Notes under the pieces: model-generated | Database searches by the model: none | What the model was told of the DNA's origin: nothing | The model's input: the letters and a program-made list of their open reading frames with translations, nothing else | In this document: piece by piece, positions 15,932 through 23,976 of the stretch | Layout of the letters: each line of letters starts with the position of its first letter | Position numbering within the stretch: the stretch's first letter is position 1 | Assembly: GCA_902547535.1 (NCBI GenBank) | Contig: CACCOB010000003.1 | Span: 257,501 to 289,613, forward strand | Source of the DNA: an uncultured Pelagibacteraceae bacterium | GTDB lineage: Bacteria; Pseudomonadota; Alphaproteobacteria; Pelagibacterales; Pelagibacteraceae | Direction: 5' to 3' | Length of the DNA: 32,113 bases | Translations under genes and position numbers: made by a program

Positions 15932-16792
15932 TTATTTTTTTCTTGTATCTCGTCTAAAATTCCACATGAAATCTTCTGTTTCAATTTTTTCTATATTATC
16001 ACTACCCATATAAGATTTTACTTTATCAATTAAAAATTTAATTTCCTTGACCTCTTCCCCTGTAACTGAAAAAAAATTGTCAGACTCTCTTAGTTTAGGA
16101 TTTACAGTAAAATGTTTTTCAATCATTTCTGCACCAGCTGCTACTGCTAATGGTGGTATCTCAGTCCCATGAGTATGATCAGAGTGTCCTATTGGACAAC
16201 TGTATCTTTTTTTTAATGTACCGATCATACTTAAATGGCTATCAACTTTTCTTAAAGGATAAGAAGATATTGTATGAAGTATGATATATTTTGATTTATT
16301 TTTTTCAAATAAATTTACAACATCATCCATTTCTTGTAGTGAGCACATGCCTCTCGAAATTATAATTGGCTTGTTAGTTTTACAAATTTCATTAATTAAA
16401 ACATGATTATTTATTTCAAAAGCTGCTATTTTATAAGCAATGGATCCCAATTCTTCTGCAAATTCTAAACTCTTAACATCAAATGGAGTTGTAAAAATCT
16501 CAGCACCTTTTTTTTTTGCATATTCCCATAATTCTTTATCTACTTCTCTTTTAAATTCCCACTTAGATAAATTTTCAACAAATTTTTTTCCATGAGGGTT
16601 ATTAATTTTATCGTATCTTTCTTCACTAATATAAGTTTGAAATTTCAAAAAATCTGATCCTGCATTCAAAGATGAATCAACCATTTCTTTTGCTCTTTCA
16701 AAGCTTCCCAAATGATTGACCCCTAATTCAGCAGTAAATTTGACGTTTGTATTTCCTCCAACAATTTTGTTTCCAATTTTTACTTGGCTCAT
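15932..16792 (-). CDS. NeuB/SpsE/PseI-like nonulosonate synthase without SAF domain
   Basis: 286 residues against about 340 for NeuB. The barrel is complete: AELGVNHLGS (21-30), FLKFQT (48-53), TTPFD (101-105), ISRGM (145-149), HTISSYP (173-179), SDH with H206, and EKHFT with H227 (Mn-ligand positions). The segment after it reads NPKLRESDNFFSVT where the family has a GPD element. The protein ends shortly afterwards with a charged tail, so the C-terminal antifreeze/SAF domain, which in NeuB dimers contributes to the partner's active site, is absent. Its start overlaps the aminotransferase stop by four bases. It should condense PEP with an amino-deoxy sugar to a nonulosonate; the missing domain and altered motif make a changed substrate or partner dependence likely. 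Confidence 0.84.
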   Translation of the reverse strand: MSQVKIGNKIVGGNTNVKFTAELGVNHLGSFERAKEMVDSSLNAGSDFLKFQTYISEERYDKINNPHGKKFVENLSKWEFKREVDKELWEYAKKKGAEIFTTPFDVKSLEFAEELGSIAYKIAAFEINNHVLINEICKTNKPIIISRGMCSLQEMDDVVNLFEKNKSKYIILHTISSYPLRKVDSHLSMIGTLKKRYSCPIGHSDHTHGTEIPPLAVAAGAEMIEKHFTVNPKLRESDNFFSVTGEEVKEIKFLIDKVKSYMGSDNIEKIETEDFMWNFRRDTRKK

Positions 16793-17958
16793 AATTCAAG
16801 ATCTCTAGCTGTTTTATTGATATTGGTTACAATATACTTCAAGTCATTCTTACTCAATCCAGGATATATTGGCAAGCAAAAAGCTTGATTAAAATAGTTT
16901 TCAGCCTCTGGATAACTCTTAAGTTTAAATTTTTTTTTGTAGTACGGCATTAAATTTATAGGTTTATATTTTAAATCTAAAAAAATATTTTTTTTAGTTA
17001 AAATTTTATAAAAATTCATTTTTTTACTTTTAGTAATTTTTTTTTTAAAAATTATAATAAACAAATGCCAGGCAGATGAAGAATTTTGATCAATTAATTG
17101 AAACCTAAAAATTTTATTATCTAATGTTTTTTTATAATAATTTGCAATATTTTTTCTTGTATTTATAAATTTATTTATTTTTTTAAGCTGTGAATTTCCT
17201 AAAGCACAATTTAATTCAGAAATCTTGTAATTAAGACCAAATGTTATTACATCATGTGTCCAAGAAGGGTTAATATTTTTTTTTACACCATTAACTCTTA
17301 AAAGTTTCATTCTTTCATATAACTTTTTATTATTAGTAAGTATCAATCCTCCTTCTGCACTAGTTATAGTTTTAACTGGATGAAGACTAAATACTGTAAT
17401 ATCACTATATTTGCATGATCCTAATTTTTCTTTTTTATAGGTTGCGCCCATAGCTTGGCTAGCATCTTCAATAACCTTTATATTATTTTTCTTAGCAATT
17501 TTAAAAATTTCTTTCATTTCAGATGATGAGCCTGCAAAACTAACAGGAATAACTAGATTTGGTATTTTTAATTTATTTTTCTTTTGGAAATTGATCAAAT
17601 TTAAAAATTTCTCGTAAGATAAATTTAATGTTTTTTTATTAATATCTATCAATCCTAATTTACCACCTGATGCTATTATAGAATTTGGTGTAGCAGCAAA
17701 TGTAATTGGTGAGGTTAATCCAAAAAAACTTTTACCAAGGTTTAATGATAGTACAGCGATATGCAGTGCAGCCGTTCCACTTGAAACGGCGAGACAATAT
17801 TTTGCTTTACAAAAATTTAAGACTCTTTTTTCAAATTCTATTAATTGATTTCCTTGACTTATCGTACCAGATTTAATGGATTTTATTACTGCTTTGAGGT
17901 CATTATTGTCAATTTTATGCTTTCCATAGAAATATTTTTTTGTTTTAAAATTACTCAT
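16789..17958 (-). CDS. PseC/ArnB-type nucleotide-sugar aminotransferase
   Basis: 389 residues, normal for the DegT/DnrJ/EryC1/StrS family. PLP motifs are intact: SSGTAALH (59-66), D165 in EDASQAMG, and the Schiff-base K196 in SLHPVKTITSAEGG. SLHPVKTIT and the preceding KYSD resemble PseC and related 4-aminotransferases. The gene overlaps the radical SAM gene upstream by 8 bp and the NeuB gene downstream by 4 bp. In PseC the substrate is a UDP-4-keto-6-deoxy-HexNAc; in ArnB it is UDP-4-keto-arabinose. Because the first gene of this operon is ArnA/UXS-like rather than a PseB-type dehydratase, either substrate class is possible. Confidence 0.87.
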   Translation of the reverse strand: MSNFKTKKYFYGKHKIDNNDLKAVIKSIKSGTISQGNQLIEFEKRVLNFCKAKYCLAVSSGTAALHIAVLSLNLGKSFFGLTSPITFAATPNSIIASGGKLGLIDINKKTLNLSYEKFLNLINFQKKNKLKIPNLVIPVSFAGSSSEMKEIFKIAKKNNIKVIEDASQAMGATYKKEKLGSCKYSDITVFSLHPVKTITSAEGGLILTNNKKLYERMKLLRVNGVKKNINPSWTHDVITFGLNYKISELNCALGNSQLKKINKFINTRKNIANYYKKTLDNKIFRFQLIDQNSSSAWHLFIIIFKKKITKSKKMNFYKILTKKNIFLDLKYKPINLMPYYKKKFKLKSYPEAENYFNQAFCLPIYPGLSKNDLKYIVTNINKTARDLEL

Positions 17959-18913
17959 TATACAAAATTTTTTCTACTAGATCAGCGTAGCTTTTATTTT
18001 GATCTTTTGGCCAACTTGTATTGCACCAATCCGGACATTTTTCACAAAATTTATTTTTAAATTTAGACTTCAAATGTTGATCTCTTAGGTCTTTATAAAA
18101 TTCTCCAGACCAGATGGTTCTTATTTCTGTATTTCTATAGTCTGAGATTTCTGATTTTCCATACCAATCTGTTGGACAAAAGGATAATTTTCCTTTTGCT
18201 GTTAGGACTACTCTTTCCCACGGGTAAAGACATGGTCTCCTCTCTTTTTCTTTATTATTATTATTTTCATATAAATTAGAGCCACTGTTTGTGTGCAATT
18301 TTCTTATTAAAACTTCATCTGCTCCTGTTTTAGCCCAAAATTTTTTAAATAATTCAATTTCATTGGAATTTTCATTTTGTTCAACAAAACTAACAATAAT
18401 TTTAGTTCCCCCATTACTTTGTGACTTTAAATCTATAAGTTTTAACACATTTTTTTTAGTAACTTCTAAGTTTCCCCCAACCCTTACTTTTTTGTACGTT
18501 TTGTCATGAAATGCATCAATACTAATATCGATCATGTGTAAACCAGTATCGAGCAGTTTTTTCATTCTTTTTTCATTTAGCAAAGTACCATTTGTTGTTA
18601 ATGTTACTTTAGTGCCAGAATTTGAAACTGCATATTGAATCATGTCATAAGATTTTGGATGGACTAGTGGTTCTCCATTACTAGTATATCTAATATATTT
18701 TGTTAATCCTTTTCCATATCTACAAACTTCATCTACCATTTTTTTATTTAATTCAGGATCAAGCATACTTTTCTGATATATTTTACTTAATTTAAAAGCT
18801 GGATGGGCGCAGTGAATACAACCTAAGTTACATACTTCGGTTATATCAACCATGACTTGTGATGGAAAACTTTCTTTTAATCTTCCGTTAAAGCCATACA
18901 TTACTTTATTCAT
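17951..18913 (-). CDS. Radical SAM protein with SPASM domain
   Basis: 320 residues. The canonical cluster is C28-x3-C32-x2-C35 (CNLGCIHC), followed by a SNGEP segment and TLTTNGTLL, all typical radical SAM elements. The C-terminal region from about 235 carries CLYPWERVVLTAKGKL, FCPTDW and CEKCPDWC, a SPASM pattern for auxiliary Fe-S clusters. It lies between the ArnA-like gene (3-bp gap) and the PseC-like gene (8-bp overlap), so it is tightly built into a sugar-nucleotide operon. SPASM enzymes mostly modify peptides, but relatives act on small molecules and sugars such as deoxy-amino sugars. A radical step on the sugar is the best guess here; no precursor peptide is visible. Confidence 0.82.
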   Translation of the reverse strand: MNKVMYGFNGRLKESFPSQVMVDITEVCNLGCIHCAHPAFKLSKIYQKSMLDPELNKKMVDEVCRYGKGLTKYIRYTSNGEPLVHPKSYDMIQYAVSNSGTKVTLTTNGTLLNEKRMKKLLDTGLHMIDISIDAFHDKTYKKVRVGGNLEVTKKNVLKLIDLKSQSNGGTKIIVSFVEQNENSNEIELFKKFWAKTGADEVLIRKLHTNSGSNLYENNNNKEKERRPCLYPWERVVLTAKGKLSFCPTDWYGKSEISDYRNTEIRTIWSGEFYKDLRDQHLKSKFKNKFCEKCPDWCNTSWPKDQNKSYADLVEKILYNE

Positions 18914-18916
18914 ATA

Positions 18917-19861
18917 TTAATTACTTTTACAATAATCTATAGTTCTTCTCAATCCTTCGTCTAAATCTATTTTAGCTTCCCATCCCATGAAGTCTTTTAA
19001 TTTTTTCACAGAAGGAACTCTTCTTTCAATATCTTCATAACTATTTCCAAATTGTTCTAGATAACTTTTAGATTTTATTTTAGATTTACTATTGCTAATT
19101 TGTACAATTTTATTTGCTAAATCTTTAATTGAAATTTCTGAAGTATTTCCAACATTAAAAATTTGATTTTTACAGCGATCACTCTCAATAATTAAATTAA
19201 AAGCATCTATAGCATCGTCTATATAAGTAAAACATCTTGTTTGATTTCCACCATTATTTATTTCAAGATCTTTATTTAACAAAGCATTTTCTATAAATCT
19301 TGAAATAACCCTGTTTTTCAAATTAGGACCATAAATATTAAATAACCTTACAACTCTAAATTCTAAATTATCTTGAAATGAGCATGCTTCTAAATAATGC
19401 TCAATTAATGCCTTAGAGCTGCTATAGCACCAGCGTTTTATCGAAGTAGGTCCAAGATGTCTGTCATCATTTTCTGAAAAAGGAATTTTTAAGTTTTTTC
19501 CATAAATCTCTGAAGTAGATGTAAAAAAAATTTTTTTTTTATGCTTAATACATAACTTTATTATCTCAATAGAGGCAAAAGCAGATATATCAATGACGGT
19601 TTTTGGATGTGATAAGTATCTATCTGGCTCAGCTATAGAAGCAAGATGAAGCACATAATCACTTTTACCAATTAATTCACTTAATTTAGATTTATTTTCT
19701 AAAATACTTTCATTTACAAATTCAAAATTTTTATTTTCTAAAAGCTTTGTAGGGGTTATATTTGTATCAATTCCTATGATTTTATGGCCATTTTTTAATA
19801 AATTATTTGCCCAATGAAAACCAACAAAGCCCATTACACCAGTTATAAAGAATTTTTTCAT
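18917..19861 (-). CDS. UDP-glucuronate decarboxylase/ArnA-C-like SDR epimerase
   Basis: 314 residues, extended SDR. GVMGFVG at 8-14 is the NAD loop, STSEIYG at 115-121 the catalytic Ser/Glu region, and RWCYSSSK (143-150) gives Y146/K150. That last motif, and the later IERRVPSVKKLKDFMGW segment with its Arg before PS, match the ArnA dehydrogenase/decarboxylase and UXS group more than GalE. This family converts UDP-glucuronate to UDP-4-keto-pentose or UDP-xylose. It heads the long minus-strand operon and could supply a 4-keto sugar to the aminotransferase two genes on. Start ATG 19861 faces the GT2 start across a 45-bp divergent promoter region. The precise reaction is not fixed by the sequence. 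Confidence 0.8.
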   Translation of the reverse strand: MKKFFITGVMGFVGFHWANNLLKNGHKIIGIDTNITPTKLLENKNFEFVNESILENKSKLSELIGKSDYVLHLASIAEPDRYLSHPKTVIDISAFASIEIIKLCIKHKKKIFFTSTSEIYGKNLKIPFSENDDRHLGPTSIKRWCYSSSKALIEHYLEACSFQDNLEFRVVRLFNIYGPNLKNRVISRFIENALLNKDLEINNGGNQTRCFTYIDDAIDAFNLIIESDRCKNQIFNVGNTSEISIKDLANKIVQISNSKSKIKSKSYLEQFGNSYEDIERRVPSVKKLKDFMGWEAKIDLDEGLRRTIDYCKSN

Positions 19862-19906
19862 TGTGTGCGAATTATTAAACGATAAAAAATATATATAAAG
19901 TTAAAT
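19862..19906. promoter_or_regulatory. 45-bp divergent promoter region between two large operons
   Basis: Both operons start here. On the plus strand TATAAA (19894-19899) ends 7 bases before the ATG at 19907, which implies a leaderless transcript. On the minus strand AATAAT lies 9 bases before the ATG at 19861, with TTTATA 17 bp upstream of it. Neither side has a Shine-Dalgarno sequence. The space is so small that the two promoters must overlap, so expression of the nonulosonate and transferase operons may be linked. Confidence 0.4.
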
Positions 19907-20605
19907 ATGAAAATATCTATAATAATTCCAGTTTTTAATGAAGAGAGAGCAATATCGAAACTTTTAAATAAAATATTTAGTCTAAATTTAGATAAACAAA
20001 TTATAGTTGTTAACGATGGTTCCACAGATAATTCTTTAGATGAAATAAATAAAAATAAAAATGAGATTGATATTATCATTAACCACAGTAAAAATTTGGG
20101 TAAAGGAGCTGCAATAAAATCAGCATCAAAGCACCTAAATGGCGAAATAGTAATTATACAGGATGGTGACTTAGAATATGATCCAAATGATTATAAGTCT
20201 CTCATTTCTCCAATAATCAAAAAAGAAGCTTTAGTTGTATATGGCTCCCGAGTATTAGGAAAAAAAAGATATATTGATAACAATGAATTTATTTCATTAT
20301 TTAGAACATTTGGAAATCATTTCTTAACAATTCTTTCTAATACTTTTAACAATCAAAATCTTACAGATGCTCATACATGCTATAAGGTTTTTAAGACTGA
20401 AATTTTTAAAGATTTAGATTTAAAAGAAAATGATTTTAGTTTTTGTCCAGAAGTTACAACCAAACTTTCTAATAAAAAAATTAAAATATATGAAGTACCA
20501 ATTAGTTATAAGGGGAGAACTGCAAAAGAAGGGAAAAAAATTAGATTTATTGATGCTATAAAAGCATTTAGAGTTATCTTGAAATATAAATTTTACAAAA
20601 AATGA
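19907..20605 (+). CDS. Dolichol-phosphate-mannose-synthase-like GT2
   Basis: 232 residues of the GT2 subgroup that moves a sugar to a polyprenyl phosphate. IIIPVFNEERAI (5-16), VVNDGSTDNS (34-43), NLGKGAAIKSA (63-73) and QDGDLEYDP (85-93) are typical, with the DxD at 86-88 binding the donor metal. VYGSRVLG, TDAHTCYKVF and SYKGRTAKEGKKI are hallmark late motifs. Unlike undecaprenyl-phosphate transferases with C-terminal membrane helices, it ends after the catalytic domain. It is the first gene of a four-gene overlapped run (ATGA with the next gene). It may load a lipid carrier with the sugar that the next genes modify; this is inferred. Confidence 0.87.
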   Translation: MKISIIIPVFNEERAISKLLNKIFSLNLDKQIIVVNDGSTDNSLDEINKNKNEIDIIINHSKNLGKGAAIKSASKHLNGEIVIIQDGDLEYDPNDYKSLISPIIKKEALVVYGSRVLGKKRYIDNNEFISLFRTFGNHFLTILSNTFNNQNLTDAHTCYKVFKTEIFKDLDLKENDFSFCPEVTTKLSNKKIKIYEVPISYKGRTAKEGKKIRFIDAIKAFRVILKYKFYKK

Positions 20606-21837
20606 TAACTTATCCGCGACAAATATTATATCTTAAAAGAGTCTTTAATCTCCTTAAATCAGACAGAAAATATCACAATAATAGATTAATAAATTATTTC
20701 AATAAAACCTTTAATAAAAAATTTAAAGTTAAAAATGTGCTTCCAATTTCGCAAGGAAGATTTGGAATTTTTTTGTCTTGTAGAGAAGCTATTAAAAATA
20801 AAAAAAAAGAAATCTTAATGAGCCCATTTACTATTTTTGATTTAGTTAATATGGTTTTATGTGCAAATGGAAAACCTGTTTTTTGTGATATTGCCAAAAA
20901 TTCAAACCATTTAACTTTAAAAAATATAAGATCTAAAGTGAATAGAAATACTGCTGCTTTAATTTTAACTCACTATGAAACAATTAATCCTGAAATGGAT
21001 AAAATCTATAGCTTTTGTAAAAAAAAAAAAATAATTTTAATAAACGACTTAGCAATATCAATTGATAGTAAATACAATAAAAAAAATTTATCCAAGTTTT
21101 CTGATTTTTCGATATTTAGTTTTGGATTTTATAAATTTTCAAGCTCAATTTTAGGTGGTGGATTATATGTAAAAAATCAGCAAATATATAGAAAACTTCA
21201 TAAAGAATTATTAAGGTATAAAACTTACAAATTTTCAGATTTTATTAATGGAACTATAAAGTTTATGATTTATCAATTAATGTTAAGTAAATTATTTTTC
21301 AATTTTTTTACATTTCCTATATTTAAATTTTCATTTCTAAATAACATAAAAACTTTACTTAAACTTACAAAAAACGATCCAAATCCTTTTTTAAGGAAAA
21401 ATATACCAAGTAACTTTCTGAGAATATTGAATTTTAATCAAATACAGAACATTCAAAAAAGTTTCAGATTTTTGGAAAATAATCGGAAACTAAGAAAAAG
21501 AAACTATTTGTTATACAGATCCTATTTAAGTAAATATAAAATTGTTCTTAACTATAGTGATAAATTGCAGGCAAATTCATCTTTTATAAATTTTCCAATA
21601 CTTGTTAATAACAAAAAGGAATTATCAAAATTTTTAATGATAAATGGGTTCGATATATCACAATATTTTTATAGAGATTGTTCCTCAATAAATATATTTA
21701 AAAAGTATAATAGATCAATTTATAACACTAAAAATCATGTAAAAAAGTTAATTATACTCCCAACTCATCATCAGTTGACAAAAAATTATATAATTAAATT
21801 GTGTAACACCATAGAAAAATACTATGAAAAAAAATGA
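20602..21837 (+). CDS. DegT/DnrJ/EryC1/StrS-like PLP protein, divergent
   Basis: 411 residues. The fold-type I PLP pattern is recognisable but divergent: D149 in LINDLAISID replaces the usual EDAA context, and K178 in FSFGFYKFSSSILGGGLYV sits where the Schiff-base Lys is expected, before the glycine turn. Both key residues are kept, so aminotransferase or related dehydratase activity is possible. The middle region (about 215-265) is unusually hydrophobic for the family and may reflect membrane contact. It overlaps the GT2 gene by 4 bp and the FAD oxidoreductase by 14 bp. A 13-A tract lies in its coding sequence at 21019-21031. The substrate is unknown; keto-sugar amination fits the oxidoreductase next door. 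Confidence 0.7.
   Translation: MITYPRQILYLKRVFNLLKSDRKYHNNRLINYFNKTFNKKFKVKNVLPISQGRFGIFLSCREAIKNKKKEILMSPFTIFDLVNMVLCANGKPVFCDIAKNSNHLTLKNIRSKVNRNTAALILTHYETINPEMDKIYSFCKKKKIILINDLAISIDSKYNKKNLSKFSDFSIFSFGFYKFSSSILGGGLYVKNQQIYRKLHKELLRYKTYKFSDFINGTIKFMIYQLMLSKLFFNFFTFPIFKFSFLNNIKTLLKLTKNDPNPFLRKNIPSNFLRILNFNQIQNIQKSFRFLENNRKLRKRNYLLYRSYLSKYKIVLNYSDKLQANSSFINFPILVNNKKELSKFLMINGFDISQYFYRDCSSINIFKKYNRSIYNTKNHVKKLIILPTHHQLTKNYIIKLCNTIEKYYEKK
21019..21031 (+). repeat. A13 homopolymer inside the DegT-like gene
   Basis: Thirteen consecutive A encode a Lys-rich stretch near residues 140-143. It is the longest homopolymer noticed in the window; runs of 11-12 occur in several other genes. A one-base slip would frameshift this gene early. 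Confidence 0.9.
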
Positions 21838-23101
21838 AATTTTCGACTATATTATAATAGGATCTGGCCCAACCGCCTGCTTTTCAGCTTTATCTTTAAG
21901 TGAAAATTTAAAACAAAGAAAAAAAATTTTATTAATTACAGGAGAATCAAAAAACCTAGTATTTTCAAATTCTCACATAAATTTTTTAAAAAACATAAAA
22001 AAAAATAAAAAATACTTTGAAAAATTTAATATACTTAAAACAAAAAAAAATTTGTACTCTACTGGTTTAATAGGCGGATTATCAAATTTTTGGGGTGGTC
22101 AGCTTCAGAAATATGATAAAAATGATAAATTCATAGAAAATTTTAAAAACTATTCTCAATATAATTTTTACTGTAAAAAAGTACTAGAAAATTTAAAATT
22201 ATTAAAAATTAAATATAAATCTAATGAAATAATTAGTGAAAATTTTGAAAATTACAGTCCATCCTTTATTTTTTGGAATGATAATATCTTTAAGAAGATT
22301 ATTAATAAACTTAATAGACTAAAATTCCTTGAAATTAAAAAAAAAAGAGTACAAAAAATTTTTAAGTCCAAAAATTTTTATGAAATTTGCTTTGAAAAAA
22401 CAACTCAAAAAATAAAAGCAAAAAAAATAATTTTAGCAACTGGAACCTTATCATTATCAAAAATCTTATTAAACTCCACTTCACAAAAAAATATTTTTTT
22501 TTGTGATCACTTACCGCATTACCTATTTTGTCTTGATATGAAAAATATAATTAAAAATAGTTCAAAATATAAAAATTTTACAATTATTCAAAAAAAAATT
22601 AATAAAAAGAATATTTTCTTTGCTTCTGTATATGATCTTTCAAATTTTAAAATAAATGAAATAGTTTCATATTTTTTTAAAAAAAATTTATTTTTTCTTA
22701 AAAATTTGAAATTTTCAAAATTTTCAAAATTTATTAAGCCAATACAATTATGGACACCAAAGATGATTAGTGTATTTCAAATGTTAAAGAATTATAAATT
22801 AAAACATCATTCTACTTACGATTCCTCTAAAGATTTAGTCTATAAAAGATTTATTCATAATCTAAACAAAAATTTAAAAATAATTGGAAAAAGTCAAAAT
22901 ATTTTAGGATTTCATTATCATAATCTTTATTTTAAAATAAATAATAAAAGAATACCTTTAGATGTTTTTTTAAAAAAAAAATTTGGAAAAAACATTATAT
23001 GTGTGGACAGTTCTAGTGTAAAAGATATTTCCGTGTTACCACCGACATTCTCAACTATGGCATTAAGCTATTATAAAACAAAAAAATTTTGTAAAAAGTG
23101 A
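21824..23101 (+). CDS. GMC-type FAD-dependent oxidoreductase, short form
   Basis: 425 residues, shorter than the classic 500-600 GMC enzymes. The N-terminal FAD loop is IIGSGPTACFSA (11-22). GLIGGLSNFWGGQL (81-94) corresponds to the GMC signature, and ILATGTLSLSKILL (about 205-218) to the second signature. The C-terminus has HYHNLYF and VDSSSVKDISVLPPTFSTMALSY, matching the flavin/active-site end of the family. It would oxidise an alcohol group, plausibly on a sugar, producing a ketone for the preceding aminotransferase-like protein. It overlaps both neighbours (14 bp upstream, 4 bp downstream). No signal peptide is seen, so a cytoplasmic role on a precursor is likely. Confidence 0.75.
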   Translation: MKKNEIFDYIIIGSGPTACFSALSLSENLKQRKKILLITGESKNLVFSNSHINFLKNIKKNKKYFEKFNILKTKKNLYSTGLIGGLSNFWGGQLQKYDKNDKFIENFKNYSQYNFYCKKVLENLKLLKIKYKSNEIISENFENYSPSFIFWNDNIFKKIINKLNRLKFLEIKKKRVQKIFKSKNFYEICFEKTTQKIKAKKIILATGTLSLSKILLNSTSQKNIFFCDHLPHYLFCLDMKNIIKNSSKYKNFTIIQKKINKKNIFFASVYDLSNFKINEIVSYFFKKNLFFLKNLKFSKFSKFIKPIQLWTPKMISVFQMLKNYKLKHHSTYDSSKDLVYKRFIHNLNKNLKIIGKSQNILGFHYHNLYFKINNKRIPLDVFLKKKFGKNIICVDSSSVKDISVLPPTFSTMALSYYKTKKFCKK

Positions 23102-23814
23102 TAAAATTTTTAAGAAAATATTTAATTACTTTTATAAGAATATTAATATCCATATTTATTCCTAATAGAAATAGTGTAAATGATATTGATGACTTAATTA
23201 TTCTGGGAAGAGGATCATCATTAGTAGATTACTATAAAAACTTTAATCAACTAAGTAATGTTAAAAATATAGCAATTATAAATTTCACAAAAAAAGATAT
23301 TGGAAACAATATTAAATCTTTAGAAAATAGAAATGTTATTCCAGTAATTAATATTGAAGAGCCAGTTATCTCATTGTTTCAGATAATCAAATTAAAAATA
23401 AAAAATTGTTATATTACTAGGATGGAAAATCAAAAACTTACAAGTAAACTAAATAGAAATTATAAGGGAGTACTCTATGGTAAATTAAACTATTTTAGAG
23501 GCGACATTGTTAATACGTTTTATGAAAAACAAGTGGGTTCAGGTTTCTTAGCTGTTGTTTTCTTTTCTAAAATTTTAAAAGTTAAAAATATTTATCTTTT
23601 CGGATTTGATTTTTATCAAATAGGTATGCATAATGTTTCTTTAATAGAAAACTTTGGGTCAGAAAAAAGTATTATTCTTCATAAAAGAAATGGAAAAAAA
23701 AATCTCATAGAATTTGAAAAATTTATCACAAATACCCCAGATACTAATTTTTATTTTCCTAAAGATACAAATATAAGTGTAAATTCTTCCAACTTTAAAT
23801 TATTAGATTTTTAG
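23098..23814 (+). CDS. GT42/CstII-like (sialyltransferase-like) glycosyltransferase candidate
   Basis: 238 residues with a GTG start overlapping the previous stop (GTGA). It resembles Campylobacter CstII at matching spacing: LGRGSSL (36-42) at the CMP-binding N-terminus (CstII GNGPSL), VGSGF (146-150) against CstII TSGV, IYLFGFDFYQ (165-174) against IYLSGIDFYQ, and H195 in IILHKRNGKKN against the catalytic His188 region GHSKNTD. This supports a CMP-nonulosonate-dependent transferase, which the NeuB and SpsF genes upstream would supply. The first 25 residues are hydrophobic and basic and may anchor it to the membrane. The match is from motif memory, not an alignment run; MptE-like/DUF115 proteins share part of this pattern and are the main alternative. 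Confidence 0.62.
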   Translation: MIKFLRKYLITFIRILISIFIPNRNSVNDIDDLIILGRGSSLVDYYKNFNQLSNVKNIAIINFTKKDIGNNIKSLENRNVIPVINIEEPVISLFQIIKLKIKNCYITRMENQKLTSKLNRNYKGVLYGKLNYFRGDIVNTFYEKQVGSGFLAVVFFSKILKVKNIYLFGFDFYQIGMHNVSLIENFGSEKSIILHKRNGKKNLIEFEKFITNTPDTNFYFPKDTNISVNSSNFKLLDF

Positions 23815-23829
23815 GTAAAGCTATATTGT

Positions 23830-23851
23830 AATATTTAATTTTGAAAATATT
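23830..23851 (+). terminator. Weak candidate terminator after the four-gene run
   Basis: A 7-bp AT-only stem (23830-23836 with 23845-23851) and 8-base loop sit 15 bases after the stop of the CstII-like gene, followed by TTGTTT. The stem lacks G-C pairs, so efficiency is uncertain. Position before a new promoter supports it. Confidence 0.22.
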
Positions 23852-23965
23852 TTGTTTATCAAATTAATTTTTTAAATATCAATAATTATAAGTTTATAAA
23901 AGGATGACAGACACTACTTAATAGTATATCAAATGTTTAAAAATTTAATCAAAGTTTGTTTAACA

Positions 23966-23971
23966 TATAAG
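23966..23971 (+). promoter_or_regulatory. Candidate -10 box of the GT15-like gene
   Basis: TATAAG lies 5 bases before the ATG at 23977, so the transcript would begin at the start codon. No clear -35 or Shine-Dalgarno sequence is present. It follows a 160-bp gap with a terminator-like hairpin, as expected for a new transcription unit. Confidence 0.3.
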
Positions 23972-23976
23972 TACAT

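Noticed and set aside
15922..15984. N-terminal extension of the SpsG-like gene to 15984
   Set aside because: The extra 21 residues overlap the NeuB gene and precede the normal family start; the ATG at 15921 places the conserved motif at the PseG position.
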